This document shows, one piece after another, positions 8,785-18,341 of a DNA stretch of 64,000 bases. Location of the stretch: positions 62,001 through 126,000 of the forward strand of contig JAISAU010000010.1 in assembly GCA_031266555.1 (NCBI GenBank). The letters run 5' to 3'. Below the pieces are notes generated by a model. That model did not search any database, was not told the origin of the DNA, and saw nothing but the letters and a program-made list of their open reading frames with translations. Origin of the DNA: Campylobacteraceae bacterium (GTDB lineage: Bacteria; Campylobacterota; Campylobacteria; Campylobacterales; Campylobacteraceae). Both the position numbers and the translations under genes were made by a program. Position 1 is the stretch's first letter; the number at the start of each line of letters is the position of its first letter.

Positions 8785-9129
8785 TCAAAGAGAAGAAAAC
8801 GTAAGTAGCGTATCGCCCGCGCTATTTTTATCAACTTTTAATTTATACGACGTATGTTTAATTTCATATCCTGTAGATGTCAGAACCAAAATAGTTTTTC
8901 CATCAGCGGTTGTGAATCTTCGTTCGTCACCCTCTTGTTTTAGAATAACAGTTACATCTTCATCGCTTGTGTGGATAAAATTAACTACACGCTTGTCTGT
9001 ATCGTGCTCAACGATAAATCCATCATATTCGGTAGTTGTCGAAGTCTCAGTCGAACCGCAACCGAATAAAAAAAGCGAAGCTGCCAAGGAAAGAGCTGTT
9101 TTTGTAAAAAAACGACGCGAGCTATTCAT
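8785..9129 (-). CDS. Small lipoprotein with twin-arginine-like signal
   Basis: 114 residues. The N-terminus SSRRFFTKTALSLAASLFLF ends in the lipobox LFGC. The segment SRRFFTK matches the twin-arginine consensus (S-R-R-x-F-x-K), so export by Tat followed by lipidation is likely. The mature part shares DGFIVEHD, IHTSDEDV and TVILKQE with the paralogue at 7744-8133, whose N-terminus has lost the arginine pair. AAGGAG precedes the start closely. It heads an operon with the ferredoxin gene. No family is recognised; a periplasmic metal- or cofactor-related role is only suggested by the Tat motif. Confidence 0.75.
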   Translation of the reverse strand: MNSSRRFFTKTALSLAASLFLFGCGSTETSTTTEYDGFIVEHDTDKRVVNFIHTSDEDVTVILKQEGDERRFTTADGKTILVLTSTGYEIKHTSYKLKVDKNSAGDTLLTFSSL

Positions 9130-9148
9130 AAGATACTCCTTAAAAGAA

Positions 9149-9175
9149 ATGATTACAATTATTATTATATCTATA
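9149..9175 (-). promoter_or_regulatory. Promoter with -10 TATAAT and Fur-like AT array
   Basis: TATAAT on the minus strand at 9164-9169 lies about 35 bp before the lipoprotein start, next to AATGATTACAATTATTAT. Spacing and sequence parallel the region at 8151-8176, so both paralogues are probably co-regulated. Fur control is inferred. Confidence 0.45.
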
Positions 9176-9806
9176 GTAAAATTAAAAAAAAATAAAAATT
9201 TGCTATATAAACAATAGATTTTTAATAGTAAATTATCACATTGTTTTTGAGAGTTTGCAGAATAATATAATTTGTTTTTGTAATTTAAAAGTAGTAGTTG
9301 TTCAAGTTAGCTATGTTTTTATTAATATCAAGATTTTTGAAAATCAATGATATAAATAATTTGTTACATGTAGCATTAATTAAGTTCTTTACATGTAGGA
9401 CTATTATAAAAATATTCTTGGATATAAAAATATTTACGCAAAAATAGAAAAACAATCCAAATGATAAGAAATCACTACATGTAAGCTAAGTATAAAAATA
9501 TTTGTTTTGTAAAAAATGAGCGATGAGGTGTTTGAAAAGATATATTTTATTTTCCAAATTACCACGTTTTAGCAATCACCGAGCGTTGTCCTGTTTTTAT
9601 GTTTTTGCGTAAAATAAAAACATAAAACTCCTAAATATCATATTTTTTGCAAACCTATTTTTAGCGATTTTAATAAGAACGTCGTAGTATTTTGTTAATA
9701 AAGCAAGTTACGCTTAGTAAGTTTAAAATTTTTATATACAAAAGAAGTTTTAGAGATTAAAACCCTTACATATAAGTTATGCAAGGGTTTTAAAAGGGCA
9801 GGGCGA
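9176..9806. other. Intergenic region with three TACATGTA copies and two hairpins
   Basis: No gene or known RNA is recognised. TACATGTA occurs at 9365, 9390 and 9476. An A/T-rich hairpin spans 9593-9628 (TATGTTTTT / AAAAACATA). A hairpin at 9759-9791 follows groEL and is listed separately. Confidence 0.5.
9759..9791 (-). terminator. Probable groEL terminator
   Basis: The arms AAAACCCTT (9759-9767) and AAGGGTTTT (9783-9791) are perfect complements with a 15-nt loop, 16 bp beyond the groEL stop codon. Reading on the minus strand, the stem ends in a T-run. Confidence 0.6.
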
Positions 9807-11450
<1,644 letters not shown>

Positions 11451-11457
11451 TTAATCC

Positions 11458-11727
11458 TTATTTTAAAATTCCAAGAACATCTTCGACATTCATAACCAAA
11501 TATGTCTTTTTATCAAGCGTAATTTCTGAGCCTGAATACTTGGCAAATACGACAGTATCGCCTACGCCGACCAATTTCTTTTCTTTTACTTCGTCGCCTA
11601 TAGCCTTTACTGTTCCGTGCAAAGGTTTTTCTTTCGCATTATCGGGTATAATAATGCCTGACGCAGTAGTTGTCTGTTCTTCAACTCTTTCAACTAAAAT
11701 TCGTTGACCTAGTGGCTGAAAATTCAT
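11458..11727 (-). CDS. groES: Co-chaperonin GroES
   Basis: 89 residues starting [16 protein letters not shown]. It has the mobile-loop region ([17 protein letters not shown]), which docks on GroEL, and the conserved [11 protein letters not shown] strand. It is the heptameric lid for GroEL. GGAGGACGAAT precedes the ATG. First gene of the heat-shock operon. Confidence 0.98.
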   Translation of the reverse strand: MNFQPLGQRILVERVEEQTTTASGIIIPDNAKEKPLHGTVKAIGDEVKEKKLVGVGDTVVFAKYSGSEITLDKKTYLVMNVEDVLGILK

Positions 11728-11752
11728 GCTATTCGTCCTCCAAAATTAATTT

Positions 11753-11779
11753 TTAGCACTCAACTTAAATGAGTGACGA
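11753..11779 (-). promoter_or_regulatory. CIRCE-like HrcA operator of groES-groEL
   Basis: TTAGCACTC, a 9-nt spacer, then GAGTGACGA. One half matches the CIRCE consensus exactly, the other matches at GAGTG and diverges afterwards. The 9-nt spacing is exact and the site lies just downstream of a strong promoter. HrcA repression is inferred from the known role of CIRCE. Confidence 0.8.
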
Positions 11780-11780
11780 G

Positions 11781-11809
11781 ATTTTACAATATTTGGTGTA
11801 AAATGTCAA
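11781..11809 (-). promoter_or_regulatory. Sigma-70 promoter of groES-groEL
   Basis: On the minus strand TTGACA (11804-11809) and TAAAAT (11781-11786) are separated by exactly 17 bp. The -35 element is consensus and the -10 has one mismatch. The CIRCE-like element begins right after the -10. Confidence 0.85.
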
Positions 11810-11931
11810 TGCCTAATGATAACAAAATCATATTACTTTAGTGTATTTGACTAAAGTTTTATAATATACACCGCAATAACTTTAACATGTAAAGATTGTC
11901 TGCGGTGACTTAAAATAAGGAGATTTGGGAT

Positions 11932-14460
11932 ATGAAAAAATTTTTAAAGATTTTAATCGCAATTATATTGATACTGGCGGTTTTTTTATATTGCTTGTTA
12001 TTTACGCAGCTGGGAAATAATATCTTAAAACCTATTATAGAAAGCAAGGCGAAAGAGGCGAGCGGTATAGAGATAAAGCTTGACAAATTTTCGCTAAGAG
12101 TTAACTCCATAGACATTGAAGCTACCGTTATGCAAAATATAAAAGCCAAAGCGGCAGGCAGTATAAATCTGTTTGGACGTTCATTTGATTTGGACTACAA
12201 TATCAATGCCGACAAACTTCCTGAGATAGAAGGCGTAAAAATAGACGAACCGTTGAAAGTGGAGGGTAAAATTGTTGGAGATTTAAACCTTTTTAACGCG
12301 TATGGTACCGGCGATATATTTAAATCCGCTCTAAATTTTAACGCTACATTAAAAGATTTTAATATAGCCGCTATAACCGCAAATCTTAAAGAACTTAGAA
12401 TATCTAAACTTTTAGCCGTTTTAAATCAACCTATTTATACTGACGGCGAAATATCCGCCGATATACATGTAACGCCAAATGAGAAAAACGAATTGTTTGG
12501 CGACGCGGTCGCAACTATCGCTAATGGCATAGTTTTCAAGGATGTTTTGCAAAAAGAGTTTAATTTGACTTTAGACAAAAACCCTACATACAATCTCTCT
12601 TCAAGTTTTTCGGTGCAAAACTCAAACGAGATAATCGGAAATGCCGAGCTCTTCTCTTCTTTGGCTATCTTGAAAACTTTAGACGCAAAATATAACCTAA
12701 ATACCTCAGAGTTTAAAAGCGGATATACTTTGGACATATCAAGCTTTAAAGAGTTGGAGACTATCGTCGGCATACCGTTAAAAGGGGCTGTAAAACTTTA
12801 TGGCGATATGAGGTATACTCAAAATTCGCTGCAAGTGAATGCTAAAAGCGACGATTTGGCTGGCGGAAAGCTTGACGTGAAACTTGATAATGATACATTG
12901 GACGTTTTGGTCTCAAACGTGAAAGTAGAAGAAGTGCTATATATCGTGTCTCAGCCAAAATACGCAAGCGCGAACCTCAATGTAAAAGCTTCTTTGGCAT
13001 CTTTAAAAAACATAAACGGAAATATAGATGTGGAGCTTACCAAAGGATTGATTAATAGCGATATAGTAAAAAAAGAGTTTAATTTGACATTGCCTTCAAA
13101 TAGCGAATTTAGCATGATATCAAAAGCTACGATACGGCAAAATTTGGTGAGTTTTGACGCAAAATTTCTATCAAGCCTTGCTAACTTGAACAAATTTGAC
13201 GGAACTTTTGATATAGCTAAAACCGAGCTAAAGTCCAACTATGCTTTTGACATTAAAGAGCTTGCAAAATTAGAAGGCATAGCGGGAGTGCCGTTAAGCG
13301 ACTCGCTAACACTTTACGGCGACATGAAATATGCTCCGAATGCATTGCAAATGAACGCGAAAAGCGATGATTTAGCAGGCGGAAAGCTTGACATGAAGCT
13401 TGATAATGACAAGTTTACCGCGAGCATTTTAAACGCGAAGATTAATGAGATTTTAAAGATGTTTGTTCAGCCAAATTACGCTTCGGCAAATCTAAACATA
13501 AAAGCCGATTTTGACTCTTTGAAAAATAAGGACGGTAAGATAGATATTGATTTGAATGAAGGTTTATTAAATTCTCAAACGCTTCAAAAAGAGTTTAATC
13601 TAACAATTCCAAAAACTGATTTTAGTGCCAAAACAAATATAGTCATGAAAGGCGGAATTGGAAATTTTGACGCAAAATTTTTATCAAGCCTTGTAAATCT
13701 AAATGAATTTACGGGTAATTTCGATATAGATAAAACCGCTTTAAAGTCAAACTATCAATTTGAGATTAAGGATTTATCAAAGTTTGAAACCATAGCTCAT
13801 CAAAAGATGATTGGCGCTTTGGCGGTTAATGGTATGGCAAATTATCAAGACAGCAATTTACATGCGAATGGCAAGAGCGATATTTTGGGCGGAAACGTCA
13901 ATTTTGAATTAAACGATATGAAGGTACATTTAAAAGGTGAAAATTTATCATCCATTGAAACGCTTAAAATGTTAAGCTATCCTGCTATCTTTAACGCCAA
14001 AGTCGCATTAGACGCCGATTATGACATAAAAAAAAGTAATGGAACTTTCAAGGCTGTAAGTCCAAGCGGGAGACTTGTGGAGACACAGCTTGGCGATTTA
14101 CTCAAAACGTTTACAAATTTTGACATAACATCGGAGCTTTATGAAAATATGTTGCTCGAAGGTAAGATAAATGGCGACAATATCAACTTTTTGTTCGATA
14201 TGAAAAGTAAGAAATCAAGCATATTTGTTAAAGAGGGCAAAATCGTAGGCAATACGCTAAATATTCCTTTTCAGCTTAACATTGAAAAAACAGATTTAGG
14301 CGGCAAAGTCACGGGCACTACCGACAAACCTAAAGTTACCGTAGATAGTTCGCAGTATCTAAAAAATAAGGCTGTGCAAGAGGCAAATAGGTATATTGAG
14401 AAAAATAGCGAAAAAATAGATAAAGCTGTGGGCAAAGCGTTGGATAAATTGTTTAAATAA
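11932..14460 (+). CDS. AsmA-like repeat protein, membrane-anchored
   Basis: 842 residues. An N-terminal membrane anchor (about residues 4-28) is followed by a long beta-rich periplasmic region and a helical, Lys-rich C-terminus. About three imperfect repeats of roughly 173 residues are visible, marked by KEFNLT (codons near 12556, 13075 and 13594) and AKSDDLAGGKLD (near 12842 and 13361, degenerate near 13873). The anchor plus long repetitive beta architecture fits AsmA/TamB-like proteins that span the periplasm and are thought to move lipids or aid outer-membrane biogenesis. Family assignment is by architecture. It stands alone, convergent with nothing, and is followed by three TACATGTA copies. 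Confidence 0.75.
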   Translation: MKKFLKILIAIILILAVFLYCLLFTQLGNNILKPIIESKAKEASGIEIKLDKFSLRVNSIDIEATVMQNIKAKAAGSINLFGRSFDLDYNINADKLPEIEGVKIDEPLKVEGKIVGDLNLFNAYGTGDIFKSALNFNATLKDFNIAAITANLKELRISKLLAVLNQPIYTDGEISADIHVTPNEKNELFGDAVATIANGIVFKDVLQKEFNLTLDKNPTYNLSSSFSVQNSNEIIGNAELFSSLAILKTLDAKYNLNTSEFKSGYTLDISSFKELETIVGIPLKGAVKLYGDMRYTQNSLQVNAKSDDLAGGKLDVKLDNDTLDVLVSNVKVEEVLYIVSQPKYASANLNVKASLASLKNINGNIDVELTKGLINSDIVKKEFNLTLPSNSEFSMISKATIRQNLVSFDAKFLSSLANLNKFDGTFDIAKTELKSNYAFDIKELAKLEGIAGVPLSDSLTLYGDMKYAPNALQMNAKSDDLAGGKLDMKLDNDKFTASILNAKINEILKMFVQPNYASANLNIKADFDSLKNKDGKIDIDLNEGLLNSQTLQKEFNLTIPKTDFSAKTNIVMKGGIGNFDAKFLSSLVNLNEFTGNFDIDKTALKSNYQFEIKDLSKFETIAHQKMIGALAVNGMANYQDSNLHANGKSDILGGNVNFELNDMKVHLKGENLSSIETLKMLSYPAIFNAKVALDADYDIKKSNGTFKAVSPSGRLVETQLGDLLKTFTNFDITSELYENMLLEGKINGDNINFLFDMKSKKSSIFVKEGKIVGNTLNIPFQLNIEKTDLGGKVTGTTDKPKVTVDSSQYLKNKAVQEANRYIEKNSEKIDKAVGKALDKLFK

Positions 14461-14867
14461 ATTTTTAAAATGCAGTAACGGTAGACGGTGCAGATTTTTT
14501 GAAATTTGTAAATTTAGCGACAAAAGAGTAATTGGGCACATAAAGTAATGCCGATTGTCAACTTAGCCTACATGTAATTAATGTTTTGTAGTTAATTTAT
14601 ACATGTAAGAAATGTAAGTACAACGATAATGTTGCCATAGAAAGCCTTGCGTTTCCTACATGTAGTATATTTTCGAAGTTTGAAATGACCATAAATAATT
14701 TCATAGTTTAAAACGTCTGGCGTCATTTGCTATTATCGTGATTTTAACTTATAGATAAGTATCTAACAATGTGATAAAAATATTGTTCGCATTTTATCTT
14801 TAACTTCAAATTCGTGTGTCAAAGGCATTTATAAGTAACTACGCTATATAATTATCCCCTTTTTGTT
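14461..14867. other. Intergenic region before tRNA-Met, with three TACATGTA copies
   Basis: No gene is visible. TACATGTA lies at 14569, 14600 and 14657. A TATAAT at 14847-14852, about 15 bp before the tRNA, is a likely -10 element. Confidence 0.5.
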
Positions 14868-14944
14868 GGCTGGGTAGCTCAGCTGGTTAGAGCGCTGGTC
14901 TCATAAGCCGGAGGTCGGGAGTTCAAGTCTCCCCCCAGCTACCA
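14868..14944 (+). tRNA. tRNA-Met (anticodon CAT)
   Basis: 77 nt with an encoded CCA end. The acceptor GGCTGGG pairs with CCCAGCT (first pair G-U), the D-arm contains AGCTCAGCTGGTTAGAGC, the anticodon loop is CTCATAA with CAT, and the T-arm loop is GTTCAAGTC. It looks like an elongator tRNA-Met; a lysidine-modified tRNA-Ile2 also has a CAT anticodon and cannot be excluded by eye. The 3' end is the attachment site of the element to the right. Confidence 0.95.
14928..14944 (+). repeat. attL: left 17-bp attachment repeat
   Basis: TCTCCCCCCAGCTACCA, the 3' end of tRNA-Met, is repeated exactly at 20139-20155. Flanking bases differ on both sides, so the identity is exactly 17 bp. An integrase gene starts 158 bp to the right. 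Confidence 0.92.
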
Positions 14945-15064
14945 TAACTTTTTCACATAAACTTAAACGACTTCAAAACTACTCAAAAAGCCCAGAAAAT
15001 CATACTTTGAGATTATATCATAAAAAGCCAAAAAGGACAACGTAAGATTACATAAGTTAAAATA

Positions 15065-15083
15065 TGGGTACCCATAGGGTACC
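15065..15083 (+). repeat. Left copy of 19-bp subterminal site
   Basis: TGGGTACCCATAGGGTACC is present here and again at 20029-20047, each about 110-120 bp inside an element end. Within it two GGTACC palindromes lie 11 bp apart, about one helical turn. This fits an arm-type integrase or excisionase site, or a repressor operator just upstream of int. Confidence 0.9.
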
Positions 15084-15101
15084 GAAAAACAAGGTGATTT
15101 T

Positions 15102-16178
15102 ATGAATGACCGTATCAAAAGCAGTACAAAATACGCAGGCATTTATCATAGAGTGCTGTCAAACGATGATTTAACCTATTACATTTCGTACAAAGATAGC
15201 AATAATAATAAGAAATGGGTGAAAGTAGGTAAGAAAAGCGAAGGAATAAACATTGCTTTTTGTCATCAGCAACGCAACGAAATAATCAATAAAGCCAAAT
15301 TTGGCGATACTGCTCCGCTCATCAAGCACAGACAAAAAAACGGCTTGACGTTTAATGATTTGATAGACCAATACCTTCAAAGCAAAGAATTATCACCAAA
15401 GGTAGCCCTATCTTATAAAACCATCAAAAACGTATTCACTGATATGTTTGTATCAGATATTACAATAGATGAGATAAATAAACTCAAGGCTACTTTAGCG
15501 GATGACGGCAAAGCACCAAAGACAATTAACTGCTATTTGCAACAAATAAACGCTTTGTTTAATTACGCCATTGATAGAGAGTTGTTTAAAGGCGCAAATC
15601 CGTGTAGAAAAATAGATAAACCAAAGGTGGATAATAACAGAGAGCGTTTTTTGTCAGCCGATGAGATTATCCGCCTTAAAGAAGCTATCAAGCATAAAGA
15701 GGATTTTATGTTATTTGTTGAATTGAGTTTAAGCACGGGCGGACGTTTAAACACTATAACCGCAATCAAGAAAAAAGACATCAATTTAGAGCGGCGTACG
15801 ATAAATTTATACAACATAAAGAGTAAAAATAACTACACGGGTTTTATTTCAAGTGCGCTTTTGCCGCTACTCACGCAACGATATAAGGCATTACACGCTC
15901 CAAACGACACAATATTGACCTCATCACACCGTACAATACAAAAGCAACTACAGCCACGCCTAAACAAGCTTTTTAATCAAGGTTTAGACAGTAAAGACAG
16001 AAAAAACAGAGTAGTTATTCATACATTACGCCATACATTTGCCAGCCATTTGGCAATAAAGGGCGTGCCAATATTTACGATTATGAAATTATTAGACCAC
16101 AAGAATATTAAAGATACGTTGAGGTATGCAAAATTAGCACCAGATAACGGATTAGAGGCGGTGAAAGAGTTATGGTAG
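15102..16178 (+). CDS. Tyrosine recombinase (integrase) of the tRNA-Met element
   Basis: 358 residues. The N-terminal 65 residues resemble an arm-binding domain (YYISYKDSNNNKKWVKVGKK). A SAM-like core-binding domain follows (about 85-175), then the catalytic domain with Arg in STGGRLNTI, HTLRHTFASHL (H-x-x-R), and LLDHKNIKDTLRYAKL with the nucleophile Tyr. All key residues are present, so it should be active. ATG follows AAGGTG. Its location next to the tRNA 3' end and the 17-bp repeats show that it catalysed insertion there. Its last 7 bp overlap the next gene. Confidence 0.95.
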   Translation: MNDRIKSSTKYAGIYHRVLSNDDLTYYISYKDSNNNKKWVKVGKKSEGINIAFCHQQRNEIINKAKFGDTAPLIKHRQKNGLTFNDLIDQYLQSKELSPKVALSYKTIKNVFTDMFVSDITIDEINKLKATLADDGKAPKTINCYLQQINALFNYAIDRELFKGANPCRKIDKPKVDNNRERFLSADEIIRLKEAIKHKEDFMLFVELSLSTGGRLNTITAIKKKDINLERRTINLYNIKSKNNYTGFISSALLPLLTQRYKALHAPNDTILTSSHRTIQKQLQPRLNKLFNQGLDSKDRKNRVVIHTLRHTFASHLAIKGVPIFTIMKLLDHKNIKDTLRYAKLAPDNGLEAVKELW

Positions 16179-17062
16179 ATATTGAAAACGAAAAAGAAGA
16201 ATTATCACGACAAATAGATGATAATAATAAACAAATAGACGAATTGGTTAAAAAAAATGGTGAATTAATTCAGAAGAAAATAAAAATAGTGAAAGACAAA
16301 GAATATGCCGAATTTTTACATAAAACACTTAATACTTTACCCGAATGTATAAATTATATTGGCTATTATCCACCTTCAAATTTTGACATAGATAACCAAC
16401 CGAAAAAAGCACAAAAAGCGAAAAACCCTTTTTTAGCAATGCAATCTTATAATGCTAATCTTATAGAGATAACACGTCAAGTTATCACAAAGCAATTTAT
16501 CAATACTGCAACCGATGAAATACATAAAAAAGCCTTTGAATTGTGCTTAAAAAGCCTCAATAATATGCGCAAAGGCAATTATCCCGAAGAAACTTATGCT
16601 ATTACACCACTTGAAAAACCGCAGTATGCTAAAATATGGATTATTACTACAGCAATACTCGTTGAAGGATACGATAATTTAGAGGCGTTATCTTATTTTA
16701 ATGATTGTATTGAGCCATTTTGTTTACATTTTACAACTTACGCCCATTATATAATATGGGCAATGAGGCTTGAACAATTTAAAGAACAAAAAATACCAGC
16801 AAATCACATCTCAAGAGCAAAAGAACCATATGTGCCATTGGCAAGTACTCTTAATAATTTGCGTAACTTAAGGGATATTAATAAGCTTATAGAAATACTA
16901 CAAATACCAAAAGAGCTAATTGGTAAAAAAGAGTATTTAAGAGTGCCAGCTTGCAATGGCAAAAAGCATAGAGGATTTTATAGTTTCGACCATTATCATA
17001 TTACAAAATCCATAGAGCTTTTATTAGATGAAGTACGCTACTTCAACTCTGTTTACAACTAA
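16172..17062 (+). CDS. Unknown element-encoded protein with N-terminal coiled coil
   Basis: 296 residues, not recognised. Residues 1-50 are charged and heptad-like (NEKEELSRQIDDNNKQIDEL), predicting a coiled coil. The rest is mixed helical with aromatic-rich patches (YAHYIIWAMRLEQF) and no signal peptide or membrane segment. It overlaps int by 7 bp, so it is translationally coupled to the integrase and may be cargo or an integrase partner. Cys and His occur but form no clear metal motif. Its low use of GCG and CGC differs from chromosomal genes. Confidence 0.75.
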   Translation: MVDIENEKEELSRQIDDNNKQIDELVKKNGELIQKKIKIVKDKEYAEFLHKTLNTLPECINYIGYYPPSNFDIDNQPKKAQKAKNPFLAMQSYNANLIEITRQVITKQFINTATDEIHKKAFELCLKSLNNMRKGNYPEETYAITPLEKPQYAKIWIITTAILVEGYDNLEALSYFNDCIEPFCLHFTTYAHYIIWAMRLEQFKEQKIPANHISRAKEPYVPLASTLNNLRNLRDINKLIEILQIPKELIGKKEYLRVPACNGKKHRGFYSFDHYHITKSIELLLDEVRYFNSVYN

Positions 17063-17066
17063 ACAT

Positions 17067-17107
17067 AAAATCCTAATAAGTTAATCAACAAACAGCATAT
17101 CAAGCTT
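17067..17107 (+). repeat. 41-bp direct repeat, copy 1
   Basis: A perfect 41-bp repeat (begins AAAATCCTAATAAG, ends ATATCAAGCTT) found again at 17342-17382. The two copies bracket an imperfect palindrome. Confidence 0.95.
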
Positions 17108-17303
17108 TGTATAGAATAAGCTAAAACACCTCATCAAGCATTTAATATTCAAGCTATGAAAACCATTACCAAGCTTGAGTTACTGCCTTTTAAATCGTTT
17201 ACTACTCAAAGCCTTGATGAGGTAATCCAAGATAGCTTTTAAACCTCTCATGTTTGAATTAAATCTCATCAGCCAATCAAACTAAAACAGCTTATTCTAT
17301 ACA
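17108..17303. repeat. Imperfect long palindrome between the 41-bp repeats
   Basis: The outer arms TGTATAGAATAAGCT (17108-17122) and AGCTTATTCTATACA (17289-17303) are perfect complements. Inner complementary pairs include ACCTCATCAAG (17128-17138) with CTTGATGAGGT (17213-17223), and TTGAGT with ACTCAA near the centre. There is no open frame of note. It may encode a structured RNA or form a replication or recombination site. Confidence 0.8.
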
Positions 17304-17341
17304 GCCACGCATACATATTTTGACATATTACGGACAATCGC

Positions 17342-17382
17342 AAAATCCTAATAAGTTAATCAACAAACAGCATATCAAGCTT
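17342..17382 (+). repeat. 41-bp direct repeat, copy 2
   Basis: Identical to 17067-17107 over 41 bp; the sequences diverge immediately on either side. It ends 64 bp before the Ogr-like gene. Confidence 0.95.
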
Positions 17383-17446
17383 AAAGTTTATTGCTCTTAC
17401 AAATACTTATAATACGTTATCAAAACAAAAAAATAAAGGCAATAAA

Positions 17447-17671
17447 ATGTTCTGTCCACGTTGTGCTGGTAAAACAATCACAGCAGGTGTAACACACACC
17501 ACTAATCGCTCAATTATAAATCGCTTACGTAAATGCGCAGAGTGTGAATACGTATTTTTAACCGTTGAGGTAGCAAAACATAGCGATTTTTGGAAAGGAT
17601 ATGTTAAAGCACTTTACGAAACGGAAGTAGAAAGAGGTTTTTCAAATGTTAGAAAACCTTTAAAACCATAA
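17447..17671 (+). CDS. Ogr/Delta-like zinc-finger protein
   Basis: 74 residues. MFCPRC at the start and RKCAECEYVFLTVE at residues 28-41 give a CxxC...CxxC zinc ribbon with the spacing of phage Ogr/Delta late-gene activators, which also carry an Arg before the second pair and a downstream T-x-E. Ogr/Delta proteins activate phage late promoters and are carried by P2-like phages and P4-like satellites. A satellite using a helper phage is therefore one reading. The similarity is by motif only; a generic zinc ribbon regulator is the alternative. Confidence 0.75.
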   Translation: MFCPRCAGKTITAGVTHTTNRSIINRLRKCAECEYVFLTVEVAKHSDFWKGYVKALYETEVERGFSNVRKPLKP

Positions 17672-17814
17672 AATCATAGCATAAAAACAAGAGCCTTTTC
17701 ACATACCATTGCCGTAAATTCTTAATAGCAAGCTCAATTATTACCATTTTACATACAAAATTTTAAATTATCAAGCATTTTTTTCATAACTTAAAATATG
17801 TTTTGACAATTATC

Positions 17815-17873
17815 ATTCAATAGCATAAAAAGATAATGATACTAATAATTATGATACTTTTTAGCTATTGAAT
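17815..17873. repeat. Long inverted repeat
   Basis: ATTCAATAGCATAAAAAG pairs with CTTTTTAGCTATTGAAT with a single bulge. The interior ATAATGATACTAATAATTAT is AT-only apart from two bases. It is suited to strand opening. Confidence 0.85.
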
Positions 17874-18012
17874 AAAATACGATGAGATACGATAAATTCA
17901 CTATTGAGAAGCATTCTTAACAATCTATCACGGTTTTAATTTATTGCTCTTTTTTAATACTCTGATACTTTTAAAAAATCATTAAAATCTTAAAACAATA
18001 TTAAAAACACTT

Positions 18013-18049
18013 TTACGTCGCCATCTCTAAAAATAAAGTGGCGACGTAA
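18013..18049. repeat. GC-rich 11-bp stem hairpin
   Basis: TTACGTCGCCA / TGGCGACGTAA with a 15-nt loop, in otherwise very AT-rich DNA, about 70 bp before the AlpA-like start. A Rep nick site or operator is possible. Confidence 0.85.
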
Positions 18050-18119
18050 GCTATTGAACCAAACACGACTTTGTTACATAATCCCACTCGAATTTAAAAA
18101 ATTCAAAAAAGGAGAAAAG

Positions 18120-18326
18120 ATGAAAGATGTTACAAACATCGAAAAAGCGGCTTTGTCGCCAAAAGAGGCGGCTCAATATTTAGGCTTGTCAGTACCGACA
18201 CTAAAAAGGATGAGGTCACAAGGCGTAGGCATTAACTATGTCAAAAACGGTAAGAAAAATAGCAGGATTTTATATCCCATCAAAGAGCTGGATAAGTTTT
18301 TATCCAATACGAAAAAGACTATTTAA
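18120..18326 (+). CDS. AlpA/excisionase-like helix-turn-helix regulator
   Basis: 68 residues from the ATG at 18120, which follows AAAGGAGAAAAG. The core KEAAQYLGLSVPTLKRMRSQ is the MerR/excisionase-type helix-turn-helix (HTH_17), followed by the wing with ILYPIKELDKFL. Proteins of this kind act as excisionases or as activators of integrase genes in prophages and satellites. Here it is first in a run of four same-strand genes. Confidence 0.85.
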   Translation: MKDVTNIEKAALSPKEAAQYLGLSVPTLKRMRSQGVGINYVKNGKKNSRILYPIKELDKFLSNTKKTI

Positions 18327-18341
18327 CATAAAGGACATACA

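Larger units (their letters stand above)
17672..18119. other. Non-coding stretch with two strong hairpins, candidate origin or control region
   Basis: About 450 bp with no supported gene. Hairpin 1 has arms at 17815-17832 and 17857-17873 (17 pairs with one bulged base). Hairpin 2 has perfect 11-bp arms TTACGTCGCCA (18013-18023) and TGGCGACGTAA (18039-18049). They lie between the Ogr-like and AlpA-like genes. Confidence 0.6.

Noticed and set aside
14868-14944. Reading the tRNA as tRNA-Ile2 (lysidine)
   Set aside because: Both share CAT; the body looks more like elongator tRNA-Met. It cannot be fully excluded without a covariance model.
17067-17382. The two 41-bp repeats as a CRISPR array
   Set aside because: Only two copies with a 234-bp interval that is itself palindromic, and no cas genes.
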